Part shown: piece by piece, positions 15,532 through 22,995 of the stretch
Position numbering within the stretch: the first letter of the stretch is position 1
Layout: every line of letters starts with the position of its first letter
NCBI GenBank assembly: GCA_910587255.1
Contig: CAJUKT010000069.1
Location: 1 to 23,003 of the forward strand
DNA from: an uncultured Oscillospiraceae bacterium
GTDB lineage: Bacteria; Bacillota; Clostridia; Oscillospirales; Oscillospiraceae
Length of the DNA stretch: 23,003 bases
Direction of reading: 5' to 3'
Program-made: the position numbers and the translations under genes
Notes under the pieces: generated by a model
Database searches by the model: none
Told to the model about the DNA's origin: nothing
What the model saw: the letters and a program-made list of their open reading frames with translations, nothing else

Positions 15532-16079
15532 CAGACCTGGGCCGCCTCAGGGGACGCCTCTCCCCCTGCGGCCGCGCCCTCGACGCAGGCGCTCCCCTGC
15601 GCCCCACAGGCCGCCCCGTCCCGGTCCTCCTCGTCCAGCACGCTCTCGCAGTCCTCGGGGTCCGGGTTCTCCCGGCGCATGGCCATGGCCAGCTTATAGC
15701 CCTCCGGGTCGTTGTTCATCAGGTACGCCATATCCTCCGGCGGCACCCGGTCCCCCCGCATGATGGACGCTGCAATTTTCTGGCACTTGCTCATCACCTT
15801 CAGCTTCTTCTCCATCGCGTCCAGCTGGTCCTTTGCCGTATCCAGGGCGCTGAAGCTGTCGTCCATGCGGCTGTGCCGCCGCTGCTCCCGCTCCCAGGCC
15901 AGGCGGCTCTGCTCCTGTAAATAGCCCAGCGCCTGACGGGACAGGGTGAGCTTGTCGGCGGCCTGACGGGCGGGCTTGGGCTGGACAGGGGCCGCAGCGC
16001 CCTTCCCCTCCTTCTCCTTGACCATCGCCTTGGTAAGCTGCTCGTTCCGCCGCAGCTCCCTGGTGGTGCGCAGCTCCAT
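15531..16079 (-). CDS. hypothetical coiled-coil protein
   Basis: 182 residues, highly charged and without membrane segments or signal peptide. Residues 1-30 are basic; about 40-100 look helical with coiled-coil character (LSRQALGYLQEQSRLAWEREQRRHSR, LDTAKDQLDAMEKKLKVM). Next comes IAASIMRGDRVPPEDMAYLMNNDPEGYKLAMAMRR, probably the conserved core, and an acidic Ala/Gly-rich tail. I recognise no family. Start chosen at 16079 because AGGAG lies 8 bases before it; an earlier ATG at 16097 has none. It is 72 bases upstream of the kinase start, with the repeat hairpin between them, so co-transcription is possible. Confidence 0.72.
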   Translation of the reverse strand: MELRTTRELRRNEQLTKAMVKEKEGKGAAAPVQPKPARQAADKLTLSRQALGYLQEQSRLAWEREQRRHSRMDDSFSALDTAKDQLDAMEKKLKVMSKCQKIAASIMRGDRVPPEDMAYLMNNDPEGYKLAMAMRRENPDPEDCESVLDEEDRDGAACGAQGSACVEGAAAGGEASPEAAQV

Positions 16080-16214
16080 GTTCCACACTCCTCTCATACT
16101 ATATTACTCTATGGAATATATCGGCAAATTTCCCGTTTTTGTTAACAGGACGGAAAAATTTTGAATCGGGACGGGGCCCAGCCTTGCCAGGTGCTGGACG
16201 GCCTCCCTCACAGG

Positions 16215-16248
16215 GGAAAAAGAGCCCCGCGCACCGCGCGGGGCTCTT
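16215..16248 (-). terminator. terminator of the RR-HK-HtrA-BirA operon
   Basis: A perfect 13-bp GC-rich stem (16220-16232 with 16236-16248), 3-base loop and, on the minus strand, five T then CCCC. The stem overlaps the birA stop codon (16247-16249). About 130 bases of spacer follow to the next gene. Confidence 0.85.
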
Positions 16249-17221
16249 ATCCTATCATTTTCACCGTCCCGGAGGACACCACATGCCGCTTTCCATCGTC
16301 CCCGTCCACCGCCAGGGCGAATTGGCCATCCACACCGGCGGCGGTGCCGGTTTGAACCGTCCCCTCCCCGTCGAAGGACACCCTCCGCCCCAGGGTGATG
16401 CAGTGGGCGCGGTAGCGCTCCAGGTAATCCCCCCGTTTTTCCGGGAAATCCCGCACCAGCTTATCCAGCGCCTCCAGCAGGCACACGGCCAGATGGTTTT
16501 GCTCCACGGGCCAGCCCTCCCCCGCCAGGGAGGCGGCGACCCCCTCCAGCCCCTGGGCGCGGAAGGTTTCGGCGCTCTGGTTCATGTTTATCCCCATGCC
16601 GGTCACCACATAGTCCGGCTCCCCGCTCTCCGCCAGCAGGGCGAACTCGGTGAGGATGCCGCACAGCTTTCTGCCGTTGAGGTACAGGTCGTTGAGCCAC
16701 TTGATGTCCACCGGCGCGCCGCTGGCCCGCTCCACCCCTTCCCGGGCAGCCACCGCCACCCACCCCGTCAGGGTGAGCAGGTCGGCCAGCTCCACCCGGG
16801 GCCGGATGAGCACCGACAGGTACAGCCCGTCCCCACGGGGGGAGTGGAAGGAACGCCCATGGGTGCCCCGGCCCCCGCTCTGCTCCTCGGCCAGCAGGGC
16901 GGTCCCGGTGGGCGCGGCGTGGGCCAGCGCCTTCAGCCGGGTGTTGGTGGAGTCCACCAGCGGCTCCACCGTAATTTTCCCGGCAAACAGGCTGCCGGGG
17001 CCCAGCCGCGCGCTGATGTAGGGCGCGGACAGCGCCGGGGGCGGCCCCGCCAGCCTATACCCCTTCCGGGTGGACGACTCAATGGGCCAGCCCGCCCCCC
17101 GCAGCGACTCGATCTCCTTCCACACCGCCGCCCGGGTCACCCCCAGGGCGCGGCTCATCTCCTCACCGGAGAGGTAGCCCTGGGCCCCGGCCAGCAGGGC
17201 GGCCACTTGATCCCGTTCCAT
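16247..17221 (-). CDS. birA: bifunctional biotin-[acetyl-CoA-carboxylase] ligase / biotin repressor
   Basis: 324 residues. N-terminal winged helix (about 5-57: LSGEEMSRALGVTRAAVWKEIESLRGAGWPIESSTRKGYRL), then the ligase domain with the biotinyl-AMP loop GGRGTHGR (116-123), KWLND (catalytic Lys174) and LNGRKLCGILTE, and a C-terminal SH3-like domain. It makes biotinyl-5'-AMP and attaches biotin to a lysine of carboxyl carrier proteins; the HTH means it may also repress biotin genes. Its loop reads GRGTHGR where E. coli BirA has GRGRRGR, a common variant. It starts 10 bases after the HtrA stop and is the last gene of the operon. There is no biotin synthesis gene in the window. Confidence 0.95.
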   Translation of the reverse strand: MERDQVAALLAGAQGYLSGEEMSRALGVTRAAVWKEIESLRGAGWPIESSTRKGYRLAGPPPALSAPYISARLGPGSLFAGKITVEPLVDSTNTRLKALAHAAPTGTALLAEEQSGGRGTHGRSFHSPRGDGLYLSVLIRPRVELADLLTLTGWVAVAAREGVERASGAPVDIKWLNDLYLNGRKLCGILTEFALLAESGEPDYVVTGMGINMNQSAETFRAQGLEGVAASLAGEGWPVEQNHLAVCLLEALDKLVRDFPEKRGDYLERYRAHCITLGRRVSFDGEGTVQTGTAAGVDGQFALAVDGDDGKRHVVSSGTVKMIG

Positions 17222-17231
17222 GGCCCGCCCC

Positions 17232-18527
17232 TCAGTCCTGCTTCAGGCTGTCGGTCAGGGCAAAGGAGATTTCCATCTCCTCCCCGCCCCGCACCACCGT
17301 ACAGCTCAGCTCCACCCCCGCCCCGGTGCGGTAGAGCACCCGCCGCAGCTCCACCAGGGTGGCCACCGGCACGCCGTTGGCGGAAACGATGAGGTCGCCC
17401 TTTTTCAGCCCCGCCTCCCTGGGGGCATCGCCGGTGACCTCGCCCACCTGGATGCCCTTGCGGCCATCCACCTGGACGGCGCTGCACTGTATGCCCATGG
17501 CGGGCCGCCAGCTCTCCCCGGTGGCAAGAATGTGGTTGACAAAGGGGAGGGCGTCGGAGATGGGGATGGCAAGGCCCAGATTCTCAATAACGGCGGCATC
17601 CTCCACCGCTTCCCCGTCCTCCCGGGACAGGCCGGTGATTTTGGCGCTGGTAATGCCCACCACCTGCCCCGCCTCGTTGAGCAGCGCCCCGCCGGAGTTG
17701 CCGGGGTTGAGCGGCGCGTCGGTCTGGATCAGGCCCAGGGCGCTGCCCGACTCCTGCTCGTCCCGGCCCAGGGCGGACACGATGCCCGTGGACATGGAGC
17801 CCAGCAGATAGCCCATGGGATTGCCCACAGCGTACACCCGCTCTCCCACCGAAAGCTGGTCGGAGTCCCCCAGCCGGGCGGGGGTGAGCCGCACATCGCC
17901 GGGGTTAAATTTCAGCACGGCCAAATCAAATTCCTCGTCAAAGCCGATGACCTTTGCGGTAAAGTAGCGGTTGGGATCGTCCAGCAGCAGCACCCGGACG
18001 CTGACCGTCTCATCAATGATGTGATAGTTGGTGAGTACATAGCCCTCGGCGGACACCACCACGCCGGTGCCCACGCTCACCCCCCGGAACTGGCTGGAGT
18101 GGGCGGCCTCCACGCACACCAGGCTGGGCCGCACCGCCTCATACACCTCCGGGCCGGTGACGGCGGGGCCTGCGGGCTGGGCGGACAGGGTGACGGACGG
18201 GTCCGGCTTCCCCCAGGGCAGGTCGTCGGGGGTCCAGTCGGAATCCCGGGGCGCCTCCCAGCTGGGCCAGGGGCGGGGGTCGCCGCCGGGGTCCTCATCC
18301 GGCCCGGCGGGCTCCATCTGCGCCAGGATATTGGCGATGCCGTTCACCGCCCAAAAGCTGGCCCCGCCCAGCAATGCCAGGCACAGCACCACGGCCACCG
18401 TGGGAATCAGCCAGCTGCGCGCACTCCACTTGGCCTTGCGCGGAGGCGGGAGCGGCCTGTCGCTGGGCACCGGGGGCGGCTGGACGCCGGGCCCTTTGGG
18501 CCAGCGGTAGTTGAGGTAATTGTCCAC
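17232..18527 (-). CDS. HtrA/DegP-like S1C serine protease with PDZ domain
   Basis: 431 residues. A proline-rich cytoplasmic start, one membrane anchor (about 38-60), a Pro/Gly/Asp-rich linker, the trypsin-like domain, and a single C-terminal PDZ (about 335-425, with GIQVGEVTGDAPREAGLKKGDLI). Catalytic triad: His169 (TNYHI), Asp201 (FDLAVL), Ser278 (NPGNSGGAL). It acts outside the membrane, degrading misfolded envelope proteins. The start is a GTG at 18527 with GGAGG 8 bases before. The 31-base gap after the histidine kinase puts it under the same promoter, so the two-component system probably controls its level. Length and layout are normal for Firmicute HtrA. Confidence 0.93.
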   Translation of the reverse strand: MDNYLNYRWPKGPGVQPPPVPSDRPLPPPRKAKWSARSWLIPTVAVVLCLALLGGASFWAVNGIANILAQMEPAGPDEDPGGDPRPWPSWEAPRDSDWTPDDLPWGKPDPSVTLSAQPAGPAVTGPEVYEAVRPSLVCVEAAHSSQFRGVSVGTGVVVSAEGYVLTNYHIIDETVSVRVLLLDDPNRYFTAKVIGFDEEFDLAVLKFNPGDVRLTPARLGDSDQLSVGERVYAVGNPMGYLLGSMSTGIVSALGRDEQESGSALGLIQTDAPLNPGNSGGALLNEAGQVVGITSAKITGLSREDGEAVEDAAVIENLGLAIPISDALPFVNHILATGESWRPAMGIQCSAVQVDGRKGIQVGEVTGDAPREAGLKKGDLIVSANGVPVATLVELRRVLYRTGAGVELSCTVVRGGEEMEISFALTDSLKQD

Positions 18528-18558
18528 AGTGGATTCCTCCCATCCAAAAACGTTGGCG

Positions 18559-19983
18559 CTATGCTCTTGTCATGGTAAAAATAAACTTGGTCACCCCATC
18601 CTCGCTGACACAGGAGATGGTCTCCTTGTGGCTGTTGAGAATAGTTTTGACGATATACAGCCCGAGACCCACCCCGTCCCGGTCCGCAGAGCGGGAGTGG
18701 TCGGTCTTGTGGAAGCGGTCGAAGATCAGCTGCTGCTCCCCGGGGGGGATGGTCTCGCCCTGGTTGCTGATGGTGACGGTGGCCTTGGCCCCCTTCACGC
18801 TGACCCCCAGCCCCAGCACGCCCCCCTCCTGGGAGAACTTGATGGCGTTGTCCAGCAGGTTATAGCACACCTGGGTGATGGCGTCCTGGTCCCCCCACAC
18901 GGGGACCGGCTCATCCTGGGGCAGCTGGGCGTCCACCTCCAGGCGCTTGGCGTTCACCTTGCCCTCCAGGGTGACCAGCGCCCGCACCAGGGTCTCACAC
19001 AGGTCGAACTGCTGCTGGGCGGCCCGCTCGTCGGACTGCAGCCGGGACAGGTCCAGCATGGAGCGCACCAGCCGGGACAGCCGCCGGGTCTCGGAGGAGA
19101 TGATCTGGAGGTAGTGCCGCTCCTGGTCGGGTGGTATGGTGCCGTCCAGGATGCCGTCGGCAAAGCCGGCGATGGAGGTCATGGGGGTCTTGAGCTCGTG
19201 GGACACGTTGGCGATGAACTCGCTGCGCCGCTGCTCGCTCTTGGCCAGCGAATCGGCCATGGCGTTGAACGCCTCGGCCAGCTCCCCCACCTCGTCCCGG
19301 CGGCTGCCCACGTCCACCCGCACGTCCAGCCGGCCCAGGCCGAACTGCCGCGCGGCGGCGGCGATCTCCTTGATGGGCTGGGACTGGCGCATACTGGTCA
19401 CGGAGCTGATGATGGCCGCGATGAGAACGACGGCCAGGGCGGTGACCAGCAGGATGCCGGACAGGTCCCGCCACACCCCGCTGATGTTGGACGCGGAGGC
19501 CGACACCAGCACCAGCCCCTGAAGGTAGCCCTTGTCGTTGGTGATGGGCAGGCCCACCAGATACCGGGGCTCCCGGTACAGTCCGTCCAGCTGGTCCATC
19601 CCCACCCGGGAGCCGTCCACAATGCTGGCCACCGTGGCGGGCGACAGCTCGGCATACTGGAACTCAATGAGGTCGGCGCTGCCGCTGGTGGCGTAGACGA
19701 TGACCCCCTCCGGGGTGGCCACCATCACGTGGGAGTCGGACACCTTGGCCACCGAGCTGAGATATTTCTGGAACGCCGGGGTCTGCCACACCAGCTTGCC
19801 GCCGGACTCCACCGAGTCGGAGGTGAACTGGGCGATATACCTGGCGTTGCGCTCCAGGGTGTCCTTTTTTTCCCGGATCGTATACTGGTAGCTCAGCGTA
19901 GCGAAGGACGCGCCCAGCATGAGGAAGGACAGCAGCACCATGCCCACCATGGTGGCGAACTGGCGGCCGTACATGGTTTTCAT
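18559..19983 (-). CDS. sensor histidine kinase (HAMP-HisKA-HATPase)
   Basis: 474 residues. TM1 about 11-31, an extracellular sensor of about 120 residues, TM2 about 172-195, HAMP (SQPIKEIAAAARQFGLGRLDVRV onwards, about 200-250), then the HisKA domain with phospho-acceptor His262 in NVSHELKTP, the N box (NLLDNAIKFS) and the G boxes (DGVGLGLYIVK). No PAS domain lies between HAMP and HisKA, unlike WalK. It should phosphorylate the response regulator encoded just before it. The ATG overlaps the regulator stop by 4 bases (ATGA), so they are coupled. The signal is not evident; the HtrA neighbour suggests an envelope-stress or cell-wall cue. Confidence 0.94.
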   Translation of the reverse strand: MKTMYGRQFATMVGMVLLSFLMLGASFATLSYQYTIREKKDTLERNARYIAQFTSDSVESGGKLVWQTPAFQKYLSSVAKVSDSHVMVATPEGVIVYATSGSADLIEFQYAELSPATVASIVDGSRVGMDQLDGLYREPRYLVGLPITNDKGYLQGLVLVSASASNISGVWRDLSGILLVTALAVVLIAAIISSVTSMRQSQPIKEIAAAARQFGLGRLDVRVDVGSRRDEVGELAEAFNAMADSLAKSEQRRSEFIANVSHELKTPMTSIAGFADGILDGTIPPDQERHYLQIISSETRRLSRLVRSMLDLSRLQSDERAAQQQFDLCETLVRALVTLEGKVNAKRLEVDAQLPQDEPVPVWGDQDAITQVCYNLLDNAIKFSQEGGVLGLGVSVKGAKATVTISNQGETIPPGEQQLIFDRFHKTDHSRSADRDGVGLGLYIVKTILNSHKETISCVSEDGVTKFIFTMTRA

Positions 19984-20666
19984 CCGTTGGCAACCTCAAA
20001 CTTGTAGCCCACGCCCCACACGGTTTTCAAACTCCACTGCTCGGAAACCCCCTCCAGCTTCTCCCGCAGGCGCTTGATGTGTACGTCCACCGTCCGGGAG
20101 TCGCCGAAGTAGTCAAAGCCCCACACCTCGTCCAAGAGCTGGTTGCGGGTAAACACCCGGTTGGGGGCGGCCGCCAGGTGGTAGAGCAGCTCCAGCTCCT
20201 TGGGCGGGGTGTCCACCCGCCTGCCGTCCACCAGCAGCTCATAGGAGTCCAGGTTGACCACCAGCTTGTCGAAGCTGAGCCGTTTTTCCGGCTGCTCCTC
20301 CTCGCCGAAGCGGCGCAGGACCGCGTGCACCCGGGCCAGCACCTCCTTTGTCTCAAAGGGCTTGGTGATATAGTCGTCCGCCCCCATTTCCAGGCCGGAT
20401 ACCTTGTCCTCCAGCTCCCCCTTCGCGGTGAGCATGATGATGGGCACCTTGGAGGTCTCCCGGATCTTCCGGCACACGGACCAGCCATCCATGGAGGGAA
20501 GCATGATGTCCAGCATCACCAGGTCGGGCTGGACGGCGTGGAACTTCTCCAGCCCCTCCAGGCCGTCCCCGGCCACATGGCAGACCATGCCCTCCTTTTC
20601 CAGGTAGAGCCGGATCAGGTCGGCGATGTTCTTGTCGTCCTCAACGATGAGAATACTGCGGGGCAT
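19980..20666 (-). CDS. OmpR/PhoB-family response regulator
   Basis: 228 residues. Receiver domain 1-118 with acidic pair E9/D10/D11, phospho-acceptor Asp53 (LVMLDIMLP), switch Thr (MLTAK) and Lys of ITKPF. The C-terminal winged helix (about 130-226) includes the NRVFTRNQLLDEVWG and SRTVDVHIKRLREKL signatures of the PhoB class. A transcription factor controlled by the downstream kinase. Start taken at 20666, which gives a spacing of 8 bases to AAGGG; a Met three codons earlier (20675) is only 3 bases from it. First gene of the four-gene operon. Confidence 0.94.
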   Translation of the reverse strand: MPRSILIVEDDKNIADLIRLYLEKEGMVCHVAGDGLEGLEKFHAVQPDLVMLDIMLPSMDGWSVCRKIRETSKVPIIMLTAKGELEDKVSGLEMGADDYITKPFETKEVLARVHAVLRRFGEEEQPEKRLSFDKLVVNLDSYELLVDGRRVDTPPKELELLYHLAAAPNRVFTRNQLLDEVWGFDYFGDSRTVDVHIKRLREKLEGVSEQWSLKTVWGVGYKFEVANG

Positions 20667-20749
20667 ACCATACACCCTTTCTTTGAATATGCGCGGAGCC
20701 GTTGTGAGCAGGCGGACAAAAGCCCGGCCGCCGAATTCATACTCCTGTC

Positions 20750-20787
20750 ATTATAAGCCGAACTGCGGGGAAATTCCAGAGGAATTT
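20750..20787 (-). promoter_or_regulatory. promoter of the RR-HK-HtrA-BirA operon with AT-rich dyad
   Basis: A perfect TATAAT (20755-20750 on the minus strand) lies about 75 bases before the regulator's ribosome site. The -35 at 17 bases (TGGAAT) is poor and falls inside an inverted repeat AAATTCC/GGAATTT (20771-20777 and 20781-20787). A weak -35 with a dyad on it suggests activator or autoregulator control. Confidence 0.5.
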
Positions 20788-20802
20788 GTGAACAAAGCGA
20801 AA

Positions 20803-21963
20803 TTACAGCACATGGGAGCGGTCCACCCCGATGGATGGGCGGCAGTCCGGCTCCCGCTGGGCCAGCTTTTCCGCCAGGGACTCCCGCACCTGCTGGTCGG
20901 ACAGGGCCACGCCGTAGGGCACCACCACGTCGAAGGATACCTCCCCCCCTCCGCCCCGGCGGAAATCGTGGATGGTGGCGGCGCTGTCCAGCTCCCGGGC
21001 CAGCTCCTCCGCCAGCGCCCGCAGCCGGTCCGAGCAGGGGTCGCCTGCGTCCACCGGGTCCAGGTGAATCACCGCTTCCAGCCCAAAACGCCCCATCAGC
21101 TCCCGCTCCGCCCGGTCAATGACATCGTGCAGCTCCACCAGCGAACCGTCGGCGGGCACCTCGGCGTGGACGGACATCATCCGCCGCCCGGGGCCGTAGT
21201 CGTGAACCACCAGGTCGTGGATGCCCAGGATCTGGCGGTAGCCCAACACCAGCTTTTCGATATCCGCCACTATAGCCGGATCGGGGGGCGTGCCCAGCAG
21301 AGGGTCCAGCGTATCCCGGGCGGCCCCCCAGCCGGTGCGCAGGATGAGAGCCGCCACCAGCAGCCCCAGCCAGCCGTCCAGCTGCACATGGAAAAAGTGG
21401 GACGCCGCCAGCCCCGCCAGCACCGCCGAGGTGGCCAGCACGTCCGACCGGGCATCCGCCGCAGCGGCGGCCAGGGTGGGGGACTGGGCCCGCCTGCCCA
21501 TGGCGGCGTAAAACCAGCCCATCCACAGCTTCACCCCGATGGACAGCCCCAGCAGCGCCACCGCCAGCACACTGAATACGGCGGGCTCCGGGCGCAGGAT
21601 CTTCCCCACCGACCCCTGGACCAGCTCCACCCCCACCAGCAGGATCAGCAGGGACACCGCCAGCCCCGCCAGGTACTCGATGCGGCCATGGCCAAAGGGG
21701 TGGCGCTCGTCCGCCCGCTGGGCGGCCAGCTTGAACCCCGCCAGTGTCACCGCCGATCCGGCGGCGTCGGACAGATTGTTGAAGGCGTCGGCGGTCACCG
21801 AAATAGCCCCGGTGAGCAGCCCCGCGCACAGCTTGACGGCGAACAGCAGCAGGTTGAGCCCCAGTCCCACTCCCCCAGCCAGCAGCCCGCAGCCCTTCCG
21901 GGCCTCCGGGTCGTCCGGCTGTCCGTAATGGGGGATGAGGCGGCCCAGAATGGCGTCCAGCAT
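20803..21963 (-). CDS. cation diffusion facilitator (divalent metal exporter)
   Basis: 386 residues with about six membrane helices and a cytoplasmic C-terminal domain. Signatures: TADAFNNLSDAAGS in TM2 (N62, D66 as metal-site positions), the loop DERHPFGHGRIEY, and AAAADARSDVLAT in TM5 (DxxxD). The soluble tail (about 290-386) contains GIHDLVVHDYGPGRRMMSVHAEV, as in CDF dimer domains, and is somewhat longer than in FieF. It exports a divalent metal in exchange for protons; the NxxxD/DxxxD sites do not settle which (Mn, Fe and Zn are possible). Start at 21963, 8 bases after GGGAGG; a longer frame to 22020 would run through the promoter dyad. Confidence 0.9.
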   Translation of the reverse strand: MLDAILGRLIPHYGQPDDPEARKGCGLLAGGVGLGLNLLLFAVKLCAGLLTGAISVTADAFNNLSDAAGSAVTLAGFKLAAQRADERHPFGHGRIEYLAGLAVSLLILLVGVELVQGSVGKILRPEPAVFSVLAVALLGLSIGVKLWMGWFYAAMGRRAQSPTLAAAAADARSDVLATSAVLAGLAASHFFHVQLDGWLGLLVAALILRTGWGAARDTLDPLLGTPPDPAIVADIEKLVLGYRQILGIHDLVVHDYGPGRRMMSVHAEVPADGSLVELHDVIDRAERELMGRFGLEAVIHLDPVDAGDPCSDRLRALAEELARELDSAATIHDFRRGGGGEVSFDVVVPYGVALSDQQVRESLAEKLAQREPDCRPSIGVDRSHVL

Positions 21964-21979
21964 GAAAGAACCTCCCATG

Positions 21980-21999
21980 ATTGATATCTGATCAATATA
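21980..21999 (-). promoter_or_regulatory. dyad over the -10 of the metal exporter gene
   Basis: ATTGAT-N5-ATCAAT (21980-21985 and 21991-21996) overlaps a TATATT -10 candidate (21999-21994 on the minus strand) just before the ribosome site of the exporter gene. A -35 is weak (TTATGA, 22022-22017). The layout fits a metal-responsive repressor site, but this is inference from position. Confidence 0.35.
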
Positions 22000-22032
22000 C
22001 GCAAAAACGGCGCGGATCATAACCTCCGCCCG

Positions 22033-22515
22033 TCAATTCCCCTCCATCAGCTCCCTGGCCTGCTTGCCGGTGACCTGCTCGGGGACCAGCTCCACCATCA
22101 AAAACCGCTCCCAGGAGCCGTCGATCTCCGCCGCCATGGCCTCGGGGAAACCGGGACGGTATTTCTCTGCCAGCGCCTCGATGGCCCGGCGCTTTTCCGC
22201 CGGGTCCCCGATCACCCGCGCCCGGCCAAAGACGATCACCGAACGGTAATAGGTGGTATACTCCTCCGGCACCACCTGGTCCCGGTCAACCACGCAGAAG
22301 GACGCCCGCTCCTCCCGCCGGACGGCGTCCAGCTTGTGGCCCGCCAGGGCGAAGTGGAACAGCACCCGCCCGTCCTTCCACACGTAGCTCAGCGGCACGG
22401 CGTAGGGCCAGCCGTCCTCCCCGGCCACCGCCAGCACGCCGGAGGTCCCCCGGTTCAAAATCTCATGGCACTGCTCCCGGGTCAGGGCCTGCTTAAACCT
22501 GCGCATCTCTCTCAT
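22033..22515 (-). CDS. pyridoxamine 5'-phosphate oxidase-family flavoprotein (NimA-like)
   Basis: 160 residues with the split-barrel FMN-binding fold: CHEILNRGTSGVLAVAGEDGWPYAVPLSYVWKDGR at the N-terminus, then LFHFALAGHKLDAVRREERASFCVVD and YRSVIVFGRARVIGD, the pattern of the small PPOX proteins often annotated as nitroimidazole resistance (Nim) proteins. They bind FMN as dimers and reduce or sequester varied compounds; the substrate here is unknown. Start at 22515, 6 bases after GGAGGAG; a longer frame to 22602 reads through a repeat and is not credible. It lies 69 bases before the start of the metal exporter and could share its transcript. Confidence 0.88.
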   Translation of the reverse strand: MREMRRFKQALTREQCHEILNRGTSGVLAVAGEDGWPYAVPLSYVWKDGRVLFHFALAGHKLDAVRREERASFCVVDRDQVVPEEYTTYYRSVIVFGRARVIGDPAEKRRAIEALAEKYRPGFPEAMAAEIDGSWERFLMVELVPEQVTGKQARELMEGN

Positions 22516-22560
22516 GGTGTTCTCCTCCACGGATTTGTATTTTAAAGGAAGCGCCGCCTT

Positions 22561-22633
22561 AGAAGCTGTACCAATAGCCTCAGCACCCAGCTTTACGGCC
22601 AATCTGAATACTTCGGCTATTCGTACAGCTTCT
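22561..22633 (+). repeat. 73-bp element with 19-bp terminal inverted repeats
   Basis: AGAAGCTGTACCAATAGCC (22561-22579) and GGCTATTCGTACAGCTTCT (22615-22633) are inverted copies matching at 18 of 19 bases, around a 35-base centre. The same left end, plus two flanking bases, recurs at 15497. There is no coding capacity, so it is a MITE-like or hairpin repeat. It sits 45 bases upstream of the flavoprotein start. Confidence 0.7.
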
Positions 22634-22651
22634 GAACCTGCCCGCGCCGGT

Positions 22652-22800
22652 CAGGCGCTGTTTGAAAATTGACGGTGTGCCCGGCGGCGGAAGGCGCCGG
22701 ACAAGGCGGTTTGACGCGGAAATACTTTGTGTATTGGGGTCAAATCAACAACATATGGCGGAAAAAGGCCCGCCGTTGGGGCATGGCGGCAATGTTCAAG
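22652..22800 (+). repeat. dispersed structured repeat, copy B
   Basis: Shares the left end (CAGG-GCTGTTTGAAAATTG), the ATACTT-GTGTATT hairpin (22721-22725 with 22731-22735), TATGGCGGAAAA and GCCGTT blocks, and the GGCGG/CCGCC hairpin (22757-22761 with 22770-22774) with copy A at 5571. The right inverted end is damaged (CAATGTTCAAG). Same strand as copy A and GC-richer. It shows no ORF. Confidence 0.7.
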
Positions 22801-22827
22801 CAAGCCCAGCCAGCCCTCCCTGGAAAG

Positions 22828-22858
22828 ACTGCCTGGACGGGACGCCCAGGCAGTTTTA
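22828..22858 (+). terminator. terminator-like hairpin
   Basis: A 9-bp stem (22828-22836 with 22846-22854), 9-base loop and TTTTA on the + strand. No gene in view ends here, so it may belong to the repeat cluster or to a gene beyond the window reading leftward. Confidence 0.5.
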
Positions 22859-22874
22859 GGGTGTATTCACGCTC

Positions 22875-22995
22875 CCATTGGCCGCGCGGCCGGGAAAATA
22901 AGTCCTCCGACTCCGGGAAAAACCAACCGGGGCGTACCGCCCCTCCCCCGGTTTTTCCCTGCGCTCCGGCCTTATTTTCCCTGCGCGGCTATGGG
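22875..22995. repeat. 120-bp nested palindrome at the window edge
   Basis: The outer arms pair 22875-22902 with 22971-22995 (GGGAAAATAAG with CTTATTTTCCC plus GCCGCGC with GCGCGGC, a few bulges). The middle arms are GGGAAAAACC (22915-22924) with GGTTTTTCCC (22950-22959), and the core is GGGGCG-TAC-CGCCCC (22929-22943). It could fold into one long hairpin on either strand. No ORF; nature unknown. Confidence 0.6.

Noticed and set aside
22033..22602. Longer flavoprotein start at 22602
   Set aside because: The first 29 residues would be encoded partly by the inverted-repeat element, and the ribosome site GGAGGAG stands before 22515 instead.
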